In this document: positions 8,079 through 15,985 of the stretch, piece by piece | Numbering within the stretch: position 1 is the first letter of the stretch | Layout of the letters: the number at the start of each line of letters is the position of its first letter | Source: Acidimicrobiaceae bacterium | Lineage (GTDB): Bacteria; Actinomycetota; Acidimicrobiia; Acidimicrobiales; UBA8190 | Direction of reading: 5' to 3' | Length of the DNA stretch: 32,284 bases | NCBI GenBank assembly: GCA_003151475.1 | Contig: PLXQ01000034.1 | Span: 89,251-121,534, forward strand | Notes under the pieces: generated by a model | The model's database searches: none | Told to the model about the DNA's origin: nothing | What the model saw: the letters and a program-made list of their open reading frames with translations, nothing else | Program-made: the position numbers and the translations under genes

Positions 8079-8915
8079 TTACAGATTGAGATCCCGCTTC
8101 GGTCGGACCACGATCTCCGACAGGTGGACGCTGGCCGGCCGGGTAACCGCCCACAGGACGGCATCGGCCACGTCCTCTGGCGTGCACAGGTGGCCGGGAA
8201 TGGCGGCCTGGGCGCCCGCGAGCACTTCGTCGGGCAGCCTCTCGCCTTTGGTGATCTCGACATTGGCAGCCTCACCACCACCGGCCATGCCGACCAGGCC
8301 CTGCAGGATGGCGCTGTCGAAGTTCCGGGCGAAGTTGGTGGCGATGGCTCCCGGCATCACCGTCAACACCTTGATGGGGTCTTCCATCAGCTCGCGCCGC
8401 AGTGTGTTGTTGATGCAGTTGACGGCGTGCTTGGTGGCGCCGTAGACGCCGGAGTCCGCTCGCTGGGCGGCCACGGACGAGATGTTCACCAGGTGCCCCT
8501 CGGCCCCGCAGGCCCGCATGGCGCCGACGGCCGCCTGGCTACCGACGAGGAGGGCGAAGACGTTTGTCTCGAGCATCACCCGCCAGTGCTCGGGATCCGA
8601 CTCTTCCAAGATGGCCTCGGGATGGCTGAGGCCGGCGTTGTTCACCATGATGTCGAGTCGACCGGTGGACTCGGTGGCGTGGGCCACGAAAGCCCGCATC
8701 TCGTCGACCTTGCGGACGTCGAGCACGTGCGCCTCGCCACTTCCGCCGGCCGTGGTGATCTTGGCCACCGAGGCGGCCATGGGCTCGGGGGTACGCCCAC
8801 CGAGAACCACATGGGCCCCGGCGGAGCCGAGGGATTCGGCGATGGCGCGCCCGATGCCGCTCGAGGCACCGGTGACGACGGCCGTCTTTCCGGCCAGAAG
8901 CTTCTCGGTAGACAT
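8079..8915 (-). CDS. SDR family NAD(P)-dependent oxidoreductase
   Basis: This 278-residue short-chain dehydrogenase has TGASSGIG (residues 15-22), NNAG (92-95), catalytic serine in NISSVAA (146/147), and YGATK (Y158, K162). The second strand ends GGRTPE, where an arginine suggests NADP(H) preference. The C-terminal segment (VLTVMPGAIATNFARNFD, LCTPEDVADAVLWAVTRPASVHLSEIVVRP) matches the subgroup close to YdfG/clavulanate-dehydrogenase-like SDRs. The start at ATG 8915 lies eight bases after the stop of the upstream 145-residue unknown gene on the same strand, so the two form an operon. The shared function is unknown. Confidence 0.92.
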   Translation of the reverse strand: MSTEKLLAGKTAVVTGASSGIGRAIAESLGSAGAHVVLGGRTPEPMAASVAKITTAGGSGEAHVLDVRKVDEMRAFVAHATESTGRLDIMVNNAGLSHPEAILEESDPEHWRVMLETNVFALLVGSQAAVGAMRACGAEGHLVNISSVAAQRADSGVYGATKHAVNCINNTLRRELMEDPIKVLTVMPGAIATNFARNFDSAILQGLVGMAGGGEAANVEITKGERLPDEVLAGAQAAIPGHLCTPEDVADAVLWAVTRPASVHLSEIVVRPKRDLNL

Positions 8916-8923
8916 GGCGGCTT

Positions 8924-9361
8924 CTATCGCCGCGGTGTCATGTCCAGGTCGGGCGGAGGCTGGTCGGGGATCTTCCACTTGAGGAAGGACTTGTCGTAGA
9001 CGTCGTGGTAGGCGTTGGCGGCGTCGACCATGGCGTGGAAGGCCGTGTCGAAAGCGTCCCAGTCCTCGGACTCGATGCACTTGGCCACGACGGCCACCTC
9101 TTCATCGATGAACTTGTCCATGTTCTCGTTGTACTTGGGACGGAGGAAGGCGCCCTTCTCCATCAGGCCCCGGGCCTCTTTCAGCTGGAACCGGGCCAGC
9201 GCCTGATTGTGGGCCTGTCCGGCGTAGTAGCACTTCCAGATCCGGGCTCCGACGAGAGGCATGATCTCGGCCATCCCGGGCATCAGATGCCCGAGCTCGC
9301 TCAGGTCGAAGCTGCCTTTTCCCGTGTCGATGACGTGGTCGTGATCCGCCGTGTCTGCCAT
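8924..9361 (-). CDS. Hypothetical helical protein (145 aa), operon partner of the SDR
   Basis: I do not recognise the family. The 145-residue product has no signal peptide and looks mostly alpha-helical (FDLSELGHLMPGMAEIMPLV, QALARFQLKEARGLMEKG, MDKFIDEEVAVVAKCIESED, FDTAFHAMVDAANAYHDVYD). It could be a helical bundle. Several His, Tyr and Asp residues lie in the last helix, and the C-terminus is Pro/Asp-rich (KIPDQPPPDLDMTPRR). Start ATG 9361 fits the protein best; upstream codons read poorly. It precedes the SDR gene by eight bases, which suggests joint work on one substrate or stress response. No claim of function is possible. Confidence 0.75.
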   Translation of the reverse strand: MADTADHDHVIDTGKGSFDLSELGHLMPGMAEIMPLVGARIWKCYYAGQAHNQALARFQLKEARGLMEKGAFLRPKYNENMDKFIDEEVAVVAKCIESEDWDAFDTAFHAMVDAANAYHDVYDKSFLKWKIPDQPPPDLDMTPRR

Positions 9362-9467
9362 GGCTGAATTTCTACCACAGGGTCCATTAGGCACGACCAG
9401 CGCCGACAGGAGTCCCCTGCGTCGCCGCCCGCGGGCGCCGGGGTCGTTCCGGCGGCGAGCCCGTCGA

Positions 9468-9473
9468 TACGAT
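9468..9473 (+). promoter_or_regulatory. -10 element of the UbiA-family gene
   Basis: TACGAT at 9468-9473 is followed by six bases and then GTG 9480. No ribosome site is present, so a leaderless transcript is likely. This supports the GTG over the longer upstream reading frame, which would run into the divergent neighbour. Confidence 0.5.
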
Positions 9474-9479
9474 GCTGTA

Positions 9480-10514
9480 GTGACCGACGTCCGTCCCCCG
9501 TCCGCCGAAGGAGCCGCCGTCCAGGGCCGGTTATCGGCCTGGCAGGAGGTGCTTCGCACCACCAACCCGCCGTCGGGTCGGCCCCTCGATCCCGTCTCGC
9601 GCTGGTTGGTGCTCACCCGGGCCGCCGTGCTGCCCATGACCCTGGTGGCCGGGGCCGTCGCCACCCTGCTGGCGGTGCGCCGGCCCGACTTCCGCCCCGG
9701 ACTTCTCGTCCTCGCCTTCGTCGGCCTCATCCTGGCCCACACCGCCAACAACCTCATGAACGACCTCTTCGATGTGGAGGTCGGACTCGACACCTCGACC
9801 TATCCGCGTGCGTTGTATGCGCCGCACCCAGTGCTCTCGGGGATGATCAGCAAGAAGGGCCTGGCCGCTGGTGCCCTGCTGGTGAATGTCGTCGACCTGG
9901 GAATTTTGGTGGTCCTGGCCGTCTACCGGGGATGGCCCGTCGTCGCCTTCGCCCTGGCCGGATTCGCCCTGAGCTTCGCCTACACAGCACCGCCGCTGCG
10001 GCTCAAGAAGCGCGGTCTGGGCGAGCCCGACGTCTTCCTCGTCTGGGGCCCGCTCATGACCTGCGGCACCTATTACGCCGCGGTCGGTCACCTTCCCTGG
10101 GAGATCTGGGCCGCTTCGGTCCCGTACGGCCTGCTGTGCACCGCCGTCCTCATGGGCAAGCACATCGACAAGGCGCCGTACGACGCCCCGGTCGGGATCA
10201 GGACCCTGCCCGTCATCCTCGGCGAAGCTCGCGCCCGCACCGCCACCAAGGGCCTCATGGCCGCCTTCTACGTCACCGTCATCGCCTGCGTGGCTGTCCG
10301 AGCCCTGCCCTGGCCGGCTCTCATCAGCCTCTTCGCCGTGACGAAGTTGGTTCCGTCGTGGAAGGCCCTCAGCCAACCCCGCCCGCAGGAGCCGCCGCCA
10401 AACTTCCCGGTCTGGCCGCTCTGGTTCGCCGCCGTGGCCTTCGTCCACACCCGTCGGGCCGGCTCACTGCTGGTGCTCGGCCTCATCATCGCCGCCGTCG
10501 CCAACATCCGTTGA
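9480..10514 (+). CDS. UbiA family prenyltransferase
   Basis: This 344-residue integral membrane enzyme transfers a prenyl chain onto an aromatic or lipid acceptor. The first Asp-rich motif is NDLFDVEVGLD (residues 94-104), matching the family pattern NxxxDxxxD. The second region is KHIDKAPYD followed by VGIRTLPVILG (227-247). Roughly eight to nine hydrophobic helices are visible, including about 47-66, 74-92, 130-150, 152-170, 185-202, 212-226, 258-275 and 325-343. Candidates include MenA-like menaquinone synthesis or another quinone/lipid branch. The sequence differs enough from classical MenA that I leave the substrate open. The start is GTG 9480, supported by the spaced -10 element. The gene converges with the CBS gene (16 bases apart). 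Confidence 0.85.
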   Translation: MTDVRPPSAEGAAVQGRLSAWQEVLRTTNPPSGRPLDPVSRWLVLTRAAVLPMTLVAGAVATLLAVRRPDFRPGLLVLAFVGLILAHTANNLMNDLFDVEVGLDTSTYPRALYAPHPVLSGMISKKGLAAGALLVNVVDLGILVVLAVYRGWPVVAFALAGFALSFAYTAPPLRLKKRGLGEPDVFLVWGPLMTCGTYYAAVGHLPWEIWAASVPYGLLCTAVLMGKHIDKAPYDAPVGIRTLPVILGEARARTATKGLMAAFYVTVIACVAVRALPWPALISLFAVTKLVPSWKALSQPRPQEPPPNFPVWPLWFAAVAFVHTRRAGSLLVLGLIIAAVANIR

Positions 10515-10530
10515 CTCACCGCGTGACGGC

Positions 10531-10872
10531 TCACACGATGACGGGTTCGCCCCCGACCGACCGCCGCAACGCCGCGTGCAGTGTGTCGGGGGTGAGCACC
10601 CCGAGGTAGCGCTCCCCGTCGAGCACCGCCACCCAACCGGCGTCGTGCTGCAGCATCTCGGCGAAGGCCGCCTTGAGCGAAGCGTCGGCGGGCACCGTGG
10701 CCTCGAAGGTTCGGATGTGGTCGGCCACACGGTCGAGACCGGCGGTCGCGCCGGAGATGTCGCCGGGATCGACCCAGCCGAGCAGCCGACCATCGGTGTC
10801 GACGACGAGGGCCCAGCGCCGCCGCCGCACCCACGGCCATTGCGGCCAGGGCGACGAGGATTCGGGGACCAC
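10531..10872 (-). CDS. Orphan CBS-domain protein, like the C-terminus of osmoprotectant ABC ATPases
   Basis: The 113-residue product is little more than a tandem CBS pair: WALVVDTDGRLLGWVDPGDI (first) and LKAAFAEMLQHDAGWVAVLD plus GERYLGVLTPDTLHAALRRS (second). These phrases closely resemble the C-terminal CBS module of glycine-betaine/choline ATPases (ProV/OpuCA/OpuBA type), which senses ionic strength. No ATPase core or permease gene is nearby, so it is a relic or a free-standing sensor. GTG 10872 is chosen because AGGAG lies nine bases ahead on the minus strand. A longer frame to TTG 10986 uses A/T-ending codons unlike the rest and is probably not translated. Confidence 0.6.
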   Translation of the reverse strand: MVPESSSPWPQWPWVRRRRWALVVDTDGRLLGWVDPGDISGATAGLDRVADHIRTFEATVPADASLKAAFAEMLQHDAGWVAVLDGERYLGVLTPDTLHAALRRSVGGEPVIV

Positions 10873-10989
10873 GCTTGTCTGCTCCTGGGTAATTCCCGAG
10901 GAATGTAATCCAGATTGTGGATTTACGACACCCCCGGATCCGGCGGCCGTGAGGGGCGTCTGTTTATTTGCCCATCGATGTGCCAATAG

Positions 10990-11009
10990 AAAGGATTGCG
11001 GAAAGGATT
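10990..11009 (+). repeat. Short direct repeat ahead of the cyclopropane synthase gene
   Basis: AAAGGATT occurs at 10990-10997 and again at 11002-11009, a 12-base period, in the relatively AT-rich divergent region 10873-11068. It could be an activator site or chance. No -10/-35 pair is convincing here. Confidence 0.3.
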
Positions 11010-11068
11010 ATGGCGCGGCCCGGCCGGGTCGTCGCCCAATCGCACCACCGCAGCTGGAGGGCATCGCA

Positions 11069-12457
11069 TTGCGCACTGACAATTCACCGCCTCCGACCCG
11101 CCTGCACGATGACGACCCCGAGACCGATTCTGATCGGTCGGTCGACGCCGCGCCCCGGGCGTCGATATGGCCACGGCGAGGAGCCGCTGACGCGCTCAGG
11201 CCGTTCATCCTCCAGCTGCTCGATGGCAAGGTGCCTCTCCGTTTCGAGTTCTGGGACGGCTCGACCCTGGAACCGGCCGGGACTCCGTCCGCCATCTCGG
11301 CGGTCATACGTGTCCATTCGGTCGACGCCGTGCGCCGCATCCTGTGGGCTCCGGGGGAGGTCGGCCTGGCCCGGGCGTTCGTCTCGGGCGACATCGAGAT
11401 CGACGGCGACATCTTCGCCACCCTCAGGACCCTGGCCGAGACGTCAGTCAAGGATCTGTGGCGGCTCGGGACCCGCGCTCTTCCTGCCGCGCTCAGAGGG
11501 GCCCGGGGGCTGGGGGCTTTGCGTCTACCGCCACCGCCTCCGGCCGAGGAGGCCCGTCCCCGTGGTCGGCTTCACTCCCAGGGAAGAGACGCGCAAGCCG
11601 TCAGCCACCACTACGACGTCGGGAACGACTTCTATTCGCTCGTCCTCGGCCCGAGCATGACGTATTCCTGCGCCCGATTCGCCCACCCCGACGCCAGTCT
11701 CGAGGAGGCGCAACGGGCCAAGCACGAACTGATCTGTCGCAAGCTGGGGCTGGACGACAAACCCGGCGCCCGGCTTCTCGATGTCGGTTGCGGCTGGGGA
11801 TCGATGGCCATTCATGCTGCGGCGCGCCACGGCGCCCGCGTCGTTGGTGTCACCTTGAGCACAGCGCAGGCGGAGTACGCCCGCCGGCGGGTAGAAGACG
11901 CCGGTCTGTCGGAGCGGATCGAGATCCGCTTGCAGGACTACCGCGATCTCCGCGGCGAGCAGTTCGACGCCATCTCTTCGATCGGCATGTTCGAACACGT
12001 GGGTTCATCACAGATGGCCCGGTATTTCGAGATCTTGCACGAGCTACTGCGCCCCACGGGACGCCTGCTTAATCACGCCATCTCGTCGCGCGGCGGGTCG
12101 AAGATCACGCCCCGTTCCTTCATAGGCCGCTACGTCTTCCCCGACGGCGAGCTCCAGGACGTCGGGGAGGTTCTCCTCGCCATGCAGCGTGCCGGCTTCG
12201 AGATCCGCGACGTGGAGTCCCTGCGTGAGCACTACTCACGGACGCTGCATGCCTGGGTGGCCAACCTGGAGTCCCGTTGGCTCGAGGCCGTCTCCCTCGT
12301 CGGCGCGGCCCGGGCCCGGGTGTGGCGGCTTTATATGGCCGGCTCCGCCGTCGGCTTCGATGACGGCGGCCTGGGCATACACCAGGTGCTCGGGGTTGTC
12401 CCTTCGGCTCACGGATCGAGTGGCATGCCGATGACACGCGACAGCTGGGCTCACTAA
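11069..12457 (+). CDS. cfa: Cyclopropane-fatty-acyl-phospholipid synthase
   Basis: This 462-residue SAM-dependent enzyme modifies double bonds of membrane phospholipid acyl chains. Family features are the HYDVGNDFY motif (181-189), MTYSCARF with the conserved cysteine (about 201), the SAM-binding LLDVGCGWGS (236-245), SIGMFEHVG, the bicarbonate-site region near LLNHAISS, and a C-terminal Gln-Val-Leu segment (LGIHQVLGV). The N-terminal 160 residues are the usual substrate-binding domain plus a proline-rich linker (PPPPPAEEARP). The start is TTG 11069, because GGAGGG lies seven bases ahead and the only nearby ATG (11010) is out of frame. The divergent neighbour is the CBS gene. Confidence 0.92.
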   Translation: MRTDNSPPPTRLHDDDPETDSDRSVDAAPRASIWPRRGAADALRPFILQLLDGKVPLRFEFWDGSTLEPAGTPSAISAVIRVHSVDAVRRILWAPGEVGLARAFVSGDIEIDGDIFATLRTLAETSVKDLWRLGTRALPAALRGARGLGALRLPPPPPAEEARPRGRLHSQGRDAQAVSHHYDVGNDFYSLVLGPSMTYSCARFAHPDASLEEAQRAKHELICRKLGLDDKPGARLLDVGCGWGSMAIHAAARHGARVVGVTLSTAQAEYARRRVEDAGLSERIEIRLQDYRDLRGEQFDAISSIGMFEHVGSSQMARYFEILHELLRPTGRLLNHAISSRGGSKITPRSFIGRYVFPDGELQDVGEVLLAMQRAGFEIRDVESLREHYSRTLHAWVANLESRWLEAVSLVGAARARVWRLYMAGSAVGFDDGGLGIHQVLGVVPSAHGSSGMPMTRDSWAH

Positions 12458-12527
12458 CGGTCCCGGGGACTGTCGGCGCTTGGATGCGGAGGGCGACGGG
12501 CTGGTTATGGCCGGTCGCGGATCGTCG

Positions 12528-13136
12528 TTACGGTCCGCTCCAGCAAGTGCCCGGGGGGGAGAAGATGGGTGTCGTCGTCACCGGCAGGTCCGACGGCGGA
12601 TCCAAGGTGATCGTCGGGTTGTTCTTGTCCCTCAACGAATTGGCCCGGGTCCAGGTGCTTTCGCAGCCTAGAAGAGCCTTCTTCTCCGACTGGTGGACCG
12701 AGGCCTTGTCACCGCCGGCCCACATGTCGAAGCGGTAGAGGTGGGCCTTGTTCCAGCCGCGGTCGCATTCGGAACACTCGTCCTCGTGGATGAAGTACCG
12801 CTGCATGTACGGGACGTAGATGATCTCGCACCACGGCAGTTCCTTCACGTCGGTGGCGAAGGTAACCGGGTCGGCGTAGGTCCCCGTTCCGCCCGCTCCG
12901 GTTCGGGTACCGCAGGGGTGGGCGATATCGGTTCCCGGGGGCGAGTTGTCGGTGTAGCCGTAAAGGGTCATGAAGGCCTGGACGGTCCCCGTGGTCCGCG
13001 GCACCGCCCCTGTCGCGTGCTGTGTCGCCGGCGAGGCCCCGGCCCCGGTGGCGCCCGGGATCCCGAAGAGGACTAGGCCGAGAGCGACGATGCTCAGGGA
13101 GAGAGCGTGGCTGGGTTTGGGCGCCGATTTCCGCAC
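12528..13136 (-). CDS. Secreted Cys-containing protein of unknown function
   Basis: The 202-residue product starts at GTG 13136, with GGGGAG seven bases ahead. It has a clear signal peptide: basic MRKSAPK, hydrophobic LSIVALGLVLFGI and an AGASPA-type cleavage region near residues 30-36. The mature part opens with TLYGYTDNSPPGTDIAHPCG, then GAGGTGTYADPVTFAT, IIYVPYMQRYFIHEDECSEC and YRFDMWAGG. Conserved-looking aromatic, Asp/His and Cys positions suggest a compact, disulfide-bonded extracellular domain. From memory, similar phrases occur in small secreted proteins of actinomycetes and fungi, possibly with a double-psi barrel fold. The function is unknown. It diverges from the methyltransferase gene. 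Confidence 0.8.
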   Translation of the reverse strand: MRKSAPKPSHALSLSIVALGLVLFGIPGATGAGASPATQHATGAVPRTTGTVQAFMTLYGYTDNSPPGTDIAHPCGTRTGAGGTGTYADPVTFATDVKELPWCEIIYVPYMQRYFIHEDECSECDRGWNKAHLYRFDMWAGGDKASVHQSEKKALLGCESTWTRANSLRDKNNPTITLDPPSDLPVTTTPIFSPPGTCWSGP

Positions 13137-13238
13137 GTGGACACTCCCCGGTAACGGCTCCCCCTGTCCGAGGGGGTTTGACCGAATGGCCTCATCGTAG
13201 TGAAAGGGGGGCGGAAAAGTGCCGGTCGGGGCCGTCTG

Positions 13239-13276
13239 TAGCCTGGACGGCTTCGCCTTCGAGACGGCAAGCCGTC
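13239..13276 (+). promoter_or_regulatory. Promoter and hairpin leader of the TrmA-like methyltransferase gene
   Basis: A TAGCCT hexamer (13239-13244) would start transcription near 13251. The leader can form GACGGC-AA-GCCGTC (13263-13276). The 3' arm can instead pair with GACGGCTT at 13246-13253, giving two mutually exclusive stems. The ATG follows at 13304. An attenuator or autoregulatory role is possible but unproven. Confidence 0.35.
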
Positions 13277-13303
13277 GATCTGCGGCCCGTAAGTGAGAGA
13301 CAT

Positions 13304-14446
13304 ATGGAACTGGTGACGAGTGCCATGGCCAGCGGCGGCGATGCCGTTGCTCGTGACCCGCAGGGAAAGGCCGTGTTCGTGAGAGGCGCGCTCCCCGGGG
13401 AGCGGGTACGGATCACCCTGCTCTCTGATCATTCCAAGTACGCCATCGGATACATCGAGGAGGTGCTCGACCCGTCTCCCGACCGGATCTCCCCTCCGTG
13501 TCCGGAGGTGGCACGTGGCTGCGGTGCGTGCCAGTGGCAACAGATTTCCGTTCCCGCGCAGCGGCAACTGAAGAAACAATTCGTCATCGAGGCGATCGAA
13601 CGGTCGGGAGTGGAGTGCCCGGAGCCGAATCCCACCGTCGAACTGGAGCCCTGGGCCTTCCGGACGACGATCAACGCCGCTGTCCACAAAGGCCGGGCCG
13701 GCTTCAACCGGGCACGATCGCACGACGTCGTTGCTGTCGACTCCTGTCTCGTCGCCCACCCGCTCCTCGAGGAGCTCCTCGTCGATGTCCGGTACCCGGG
13801 CGCCAAGAGCGTCCTCCTGCGCTGCGGGTCCCGGACGGGAGAGCGACTAGCAACCACGACCCCCACGCGCCTCGATCTTCGATTGCCCGACGACGTGCAC
13901 TCCGAGTACGTGCACGAGCTCGCCGCCGGGCGATCGTGGCGGATCTCGGCCCGATCGTTCTTCCAGACCCGGGCCGACGGCGTGGACGCGCTGGCCGAGC
14001 TCGTCGGATCCGCCGCCGATGAACTGGGCGTTCCTACGACCGCCGTCGATCTCTACAGCGGCGTCGGTGTTTTCGCCGGGGTCCTGGCGGATCGGGGGTG
14101 GTCGGTGACGGCGATCGAAGGGTCACACAGCTCCGTCGAAGACGCCGAAGACAATCTCCGAGAGTCGACGGCCACCGTGGTCCGGACCGACGTCACGAAA
14201 TGGAAGCCCCATACGGCCGATCTGGTCGTGGCCGACCCCAGCCGGATGGGGCTCGGAAGCAGCGGGGTGGAGGTGGTGGCCGCCACCAACACCCGCCGGG
14301 TCGTTCTGGTCAGCTGCGATGCCGCCAGTCTCGGCCGTGATGCAGCACTGCTTCAGGGGGCGGGTTATTCGTTGAGGAGTGTGACCCTGGTGGACCTCTT
14401 CCCGCACACATTTCACGTTGAGGCTGTGACTGTCTACGATCGCTGA
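13304..14446 (+). CDS. TrmA/RlmD-family RNA (uracil-5)-methyltransferase
   Basis: This 380-residue class I SAM enzyme makes m5U in rRNA or tRNA. The N-terminus is a TRAM RNA-binding domain (about 1-55, GGDAVARDPQGKAVFVRGALPG). Four cysteines for a [4Fe-4S] cluster are present: C66, C73 and C76 in PPCPEVARGCGACQWQ, and C148 in VDSCLVAHP. The catalytic domain shows SFFQ, the SAM loop DLYSGVGVFAG, ADPSRMGLG (usually DPPR), the nucleophilic cysteine in VLVSCDAASLGRD (about 337), and the base Glu in FPHTFHVEAV. ATG 13304 follows a GAGAGA purine stretch. The RNA target (23S rRNA or tRNA U54) cannot be decided from sequence. Confidence 0.9.
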   Translation: MELVTSAMASGGDAVARDPQGKAVFVRGALPGERVRITLLSDHSKYAIGYIEEVLDPSPDRISPPCPEVARGCGACQWQQISVPAQRQLKKQFVIEAIERSGVECPEPNPTVELEPWAFRTTINAAVHKGRAGFNRARSHDVVAVDSCLVAHPLLEELLVDVRYPGAKSVLLRCGSRTGERLATTTPTRLDLRLPDDVHSEYVHELAAGRSWRISARSFFQTRADGVDALAELVGSAADELGVPTTAVDLYSGVGVFAGVLADRGWSVTAIEGSHSSVEDAEDNLRESTATVVRTDVTKWKPHTADLVVADPSRMGLGSSGVEVVAATNTRRVVLVSCDAASLGRDAALLQGAGYSLRSVTLVDLFPHTFHVEAVTVYDR

Positions 14447-14679
14447 TGCGTCTCTCATGGCGATGACGAGAGGGAGGAAAAGCAGAGAGCAGCGGCAACG
14501 TCACGTTTCCTTGCTCGAAGCGCTTCATTCCATCCGGAAGTCTGCACCAACATCTTGCCCGGATCGTGCCTGCACAACCGCGCCAGCGCCGACGACTTTC
14601 CAGGATACGGATGACAGAGCTAACGATCGAGCTGGACCCGACGTTGCTCCCACGTCCCGCGGTGACAGCGGTGCGTCGG

Positions 14680-15951
14680 TTACAGCCGAGCGAACGATTC
14701 CGCCTCGAGTGCGAAGGCGCCGGCGGCCTCTCTGTTGACCGAGGGCTTGGTGACAGTCACAGCGTCTATGGAGTCTGACGCAGTCACCTCCTGATCGCCA
14801 CCGGCCAACGCCCGCTCGAAGGCCAGCTGGGCGGCGCGTTGCGCTGCGAGCGCGAAGTCGGCAGGGGTAAACCCTTCGGTTCGTACGGCGACATCTTCGG
14901 GATCGCAGGCCGGCAGGAGTTCCGTGGCGAGTTCGGCACGGCCGCCGGTGTCGGGCGCACCGACCGGAATGATGAGGTCGAAGCGGCCGGGACGAAGCAT
15001 GGCCGGATCGATGGCAGCGATTGAGTTCGTGGCCATGATCATGAGACGTCCGGGCCGGGATTTGAACACGGGGATAGCTTTCAGTAGCTCGTTCACAATC
15101 GGTTGGCTTTCAGGCCGAGCCGCGCGCGCCGAGGCGATCTCGTCAGCTTCGTCGATGAAGCAGACCAGGTGATCCACACGGCCCAGGTCGGCAAGCGCAT
15201 CGCGTAGCGTTGCGGCGGCCTGGGTTCCTTGGCCGAGGAGCGACGGATGCAACTCGACGAAGGCCCACGACAGCCGCGACGCGATGGCCCGCGCGAATGA
15301 GGTCTTGCCCGTGCCGGGCGGACCGAACAGCATCACCGCCGAGGGAGGGCGCAGCCCGATGCGATCCGCCAGCTCGACGTGCGACAAAGGTGCAACGATG
15401 CGCCGTTCGAGGAGTTCCTTGGTTGACGAGAACCCCTTCATGGCTTCCCAGAGGCCGGACGGCGGGAAATGCCCGCCGTAGCGTTCGACAACGGCGAGCT
15501 CCTCGGGGACCATCGACGCGGCGCGGAAATAGAGGTGCAGACCGTCGAGTCGCGTGAACCCCTGATGGGCGAAGGCCACTTCCCCCACCTGGCCCGGTTC
15601 CACGAGTGCCAGGAGGCGATGCGCTCCGTGGTGGATGACCTCTTGGTCGATCTCGCGCAGCAGGGCCGAGCCGATGCCCTTGTTACGCCAATGTGGGTGT
15701 AACGCCAGTGCCAGAAGATGGGCGTCGCGGCCGGCCACTCGGGCCACCGCCGCGCCCACGAGCTGTCCCGACGCCACCGCCACCGCGGCCGGCTGGTGCT
15801 CGTTGAGGGCCTCGATCACGTCGCTGCGGCTGTAAGCGGCGGCAGTGGCGGTGCCCGCTGCGTCGATGAGGCGGACGATCTCCTCGAACGGGGCAACGGG
15901 GTCGCGATGATCGATGGAAAGGACCCGCCAGCCGGTGGTCACAGGCCCCAT
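14680..15951 (-). CDS. GNAT acetyltransferase domain fused to an AAA+ ATPase
   Basis: The 423-residue protein joins two modules. Residues 1-145 read as a GNAT domain: acetyl-CoA motif A is LALALHPHWRNKGIGSALLR (81-99), followed by LLALVEPGQVGEVAFAHQGFTRLDGLHLYFR. After a linker, residues 170-400 form a classical AAA+ domain. It has Walker A GPPGTGKTS (210-218), Walker B CFIDEADEI (264-272), sensor-1 Asn in IMATNS (about 309), the Arg finger region RPGRFD (320-325), and a C-terminal lid (FTPADFALAAQRAAQLAFERAL). The AAA part resembles FtsH/Cdc48/Vps4-like ATPases. The ATPase might present a protein to the acetyltransferase, or acetylation might regulate it; both are inference. It lies beside tRNA-Gly on the same strand, with no operon partner. 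Confidence 0.85.
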   Translation of the reverse strand: MGPVTTGWRVLSIDHRDPVAPFEEIVRLIDAAGTATAAAYSRSDVIEALNEHQPAAVAVASGQLVGAAVARVAGRDAHLLALALHPHWRNKGIGSALLREIDQEVIHHGAHRLLALVEPGQVGEVAFAHQGFTRLDGLHLYFRAASMVPEELAVVERYGGHFPPSGLWEAMKGFSSTKELLERRIVAPLSHVELADRIGLRPPSAVMLFGPPGTGKTSFARAIASRLSWAFVELHPSLLGQGTQAAATLRDALADLGRVDHLVCFIDEADEIASARAARPESQPIVNELLKAIPVFKSRPGRLMIMATNSIAAIDPAMLRPGRFDLIIPVGAPDTGGRAELATELLPACDPEDVAVRTEGFTPADFALAAQRAAQLAFERALAGGDQEVTASDSIDAVTVTKPSVNREAAGAFALEAESFARL

Positions 15952-15985
15952 CTTGTCGCGTGTGGGGGACAGGGACTTCGATGAG

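Noticed and set aside
10873..10986. N-terminal extension of the CBS protein to TTG 10986
   Set aside because: Codons there end mostly in A/T (AAT, AAA, GTA, CCA, TTA), unlike the rest of the gene, and a better ribosome site precedes GTG 10872.
14457..14778. Plus-strand frames in the gap after the methyltransferase, including a 55-codon frame from ATG 14611 (MTELTIELDPTLLPRP...)
   Set aside because: The frame overlaps the 3' end of the GNAT-AAA+ gene by 99 bases, has only a weak ribosome site, and matches nothing I know. I treat 14447-14679 as intergenic.
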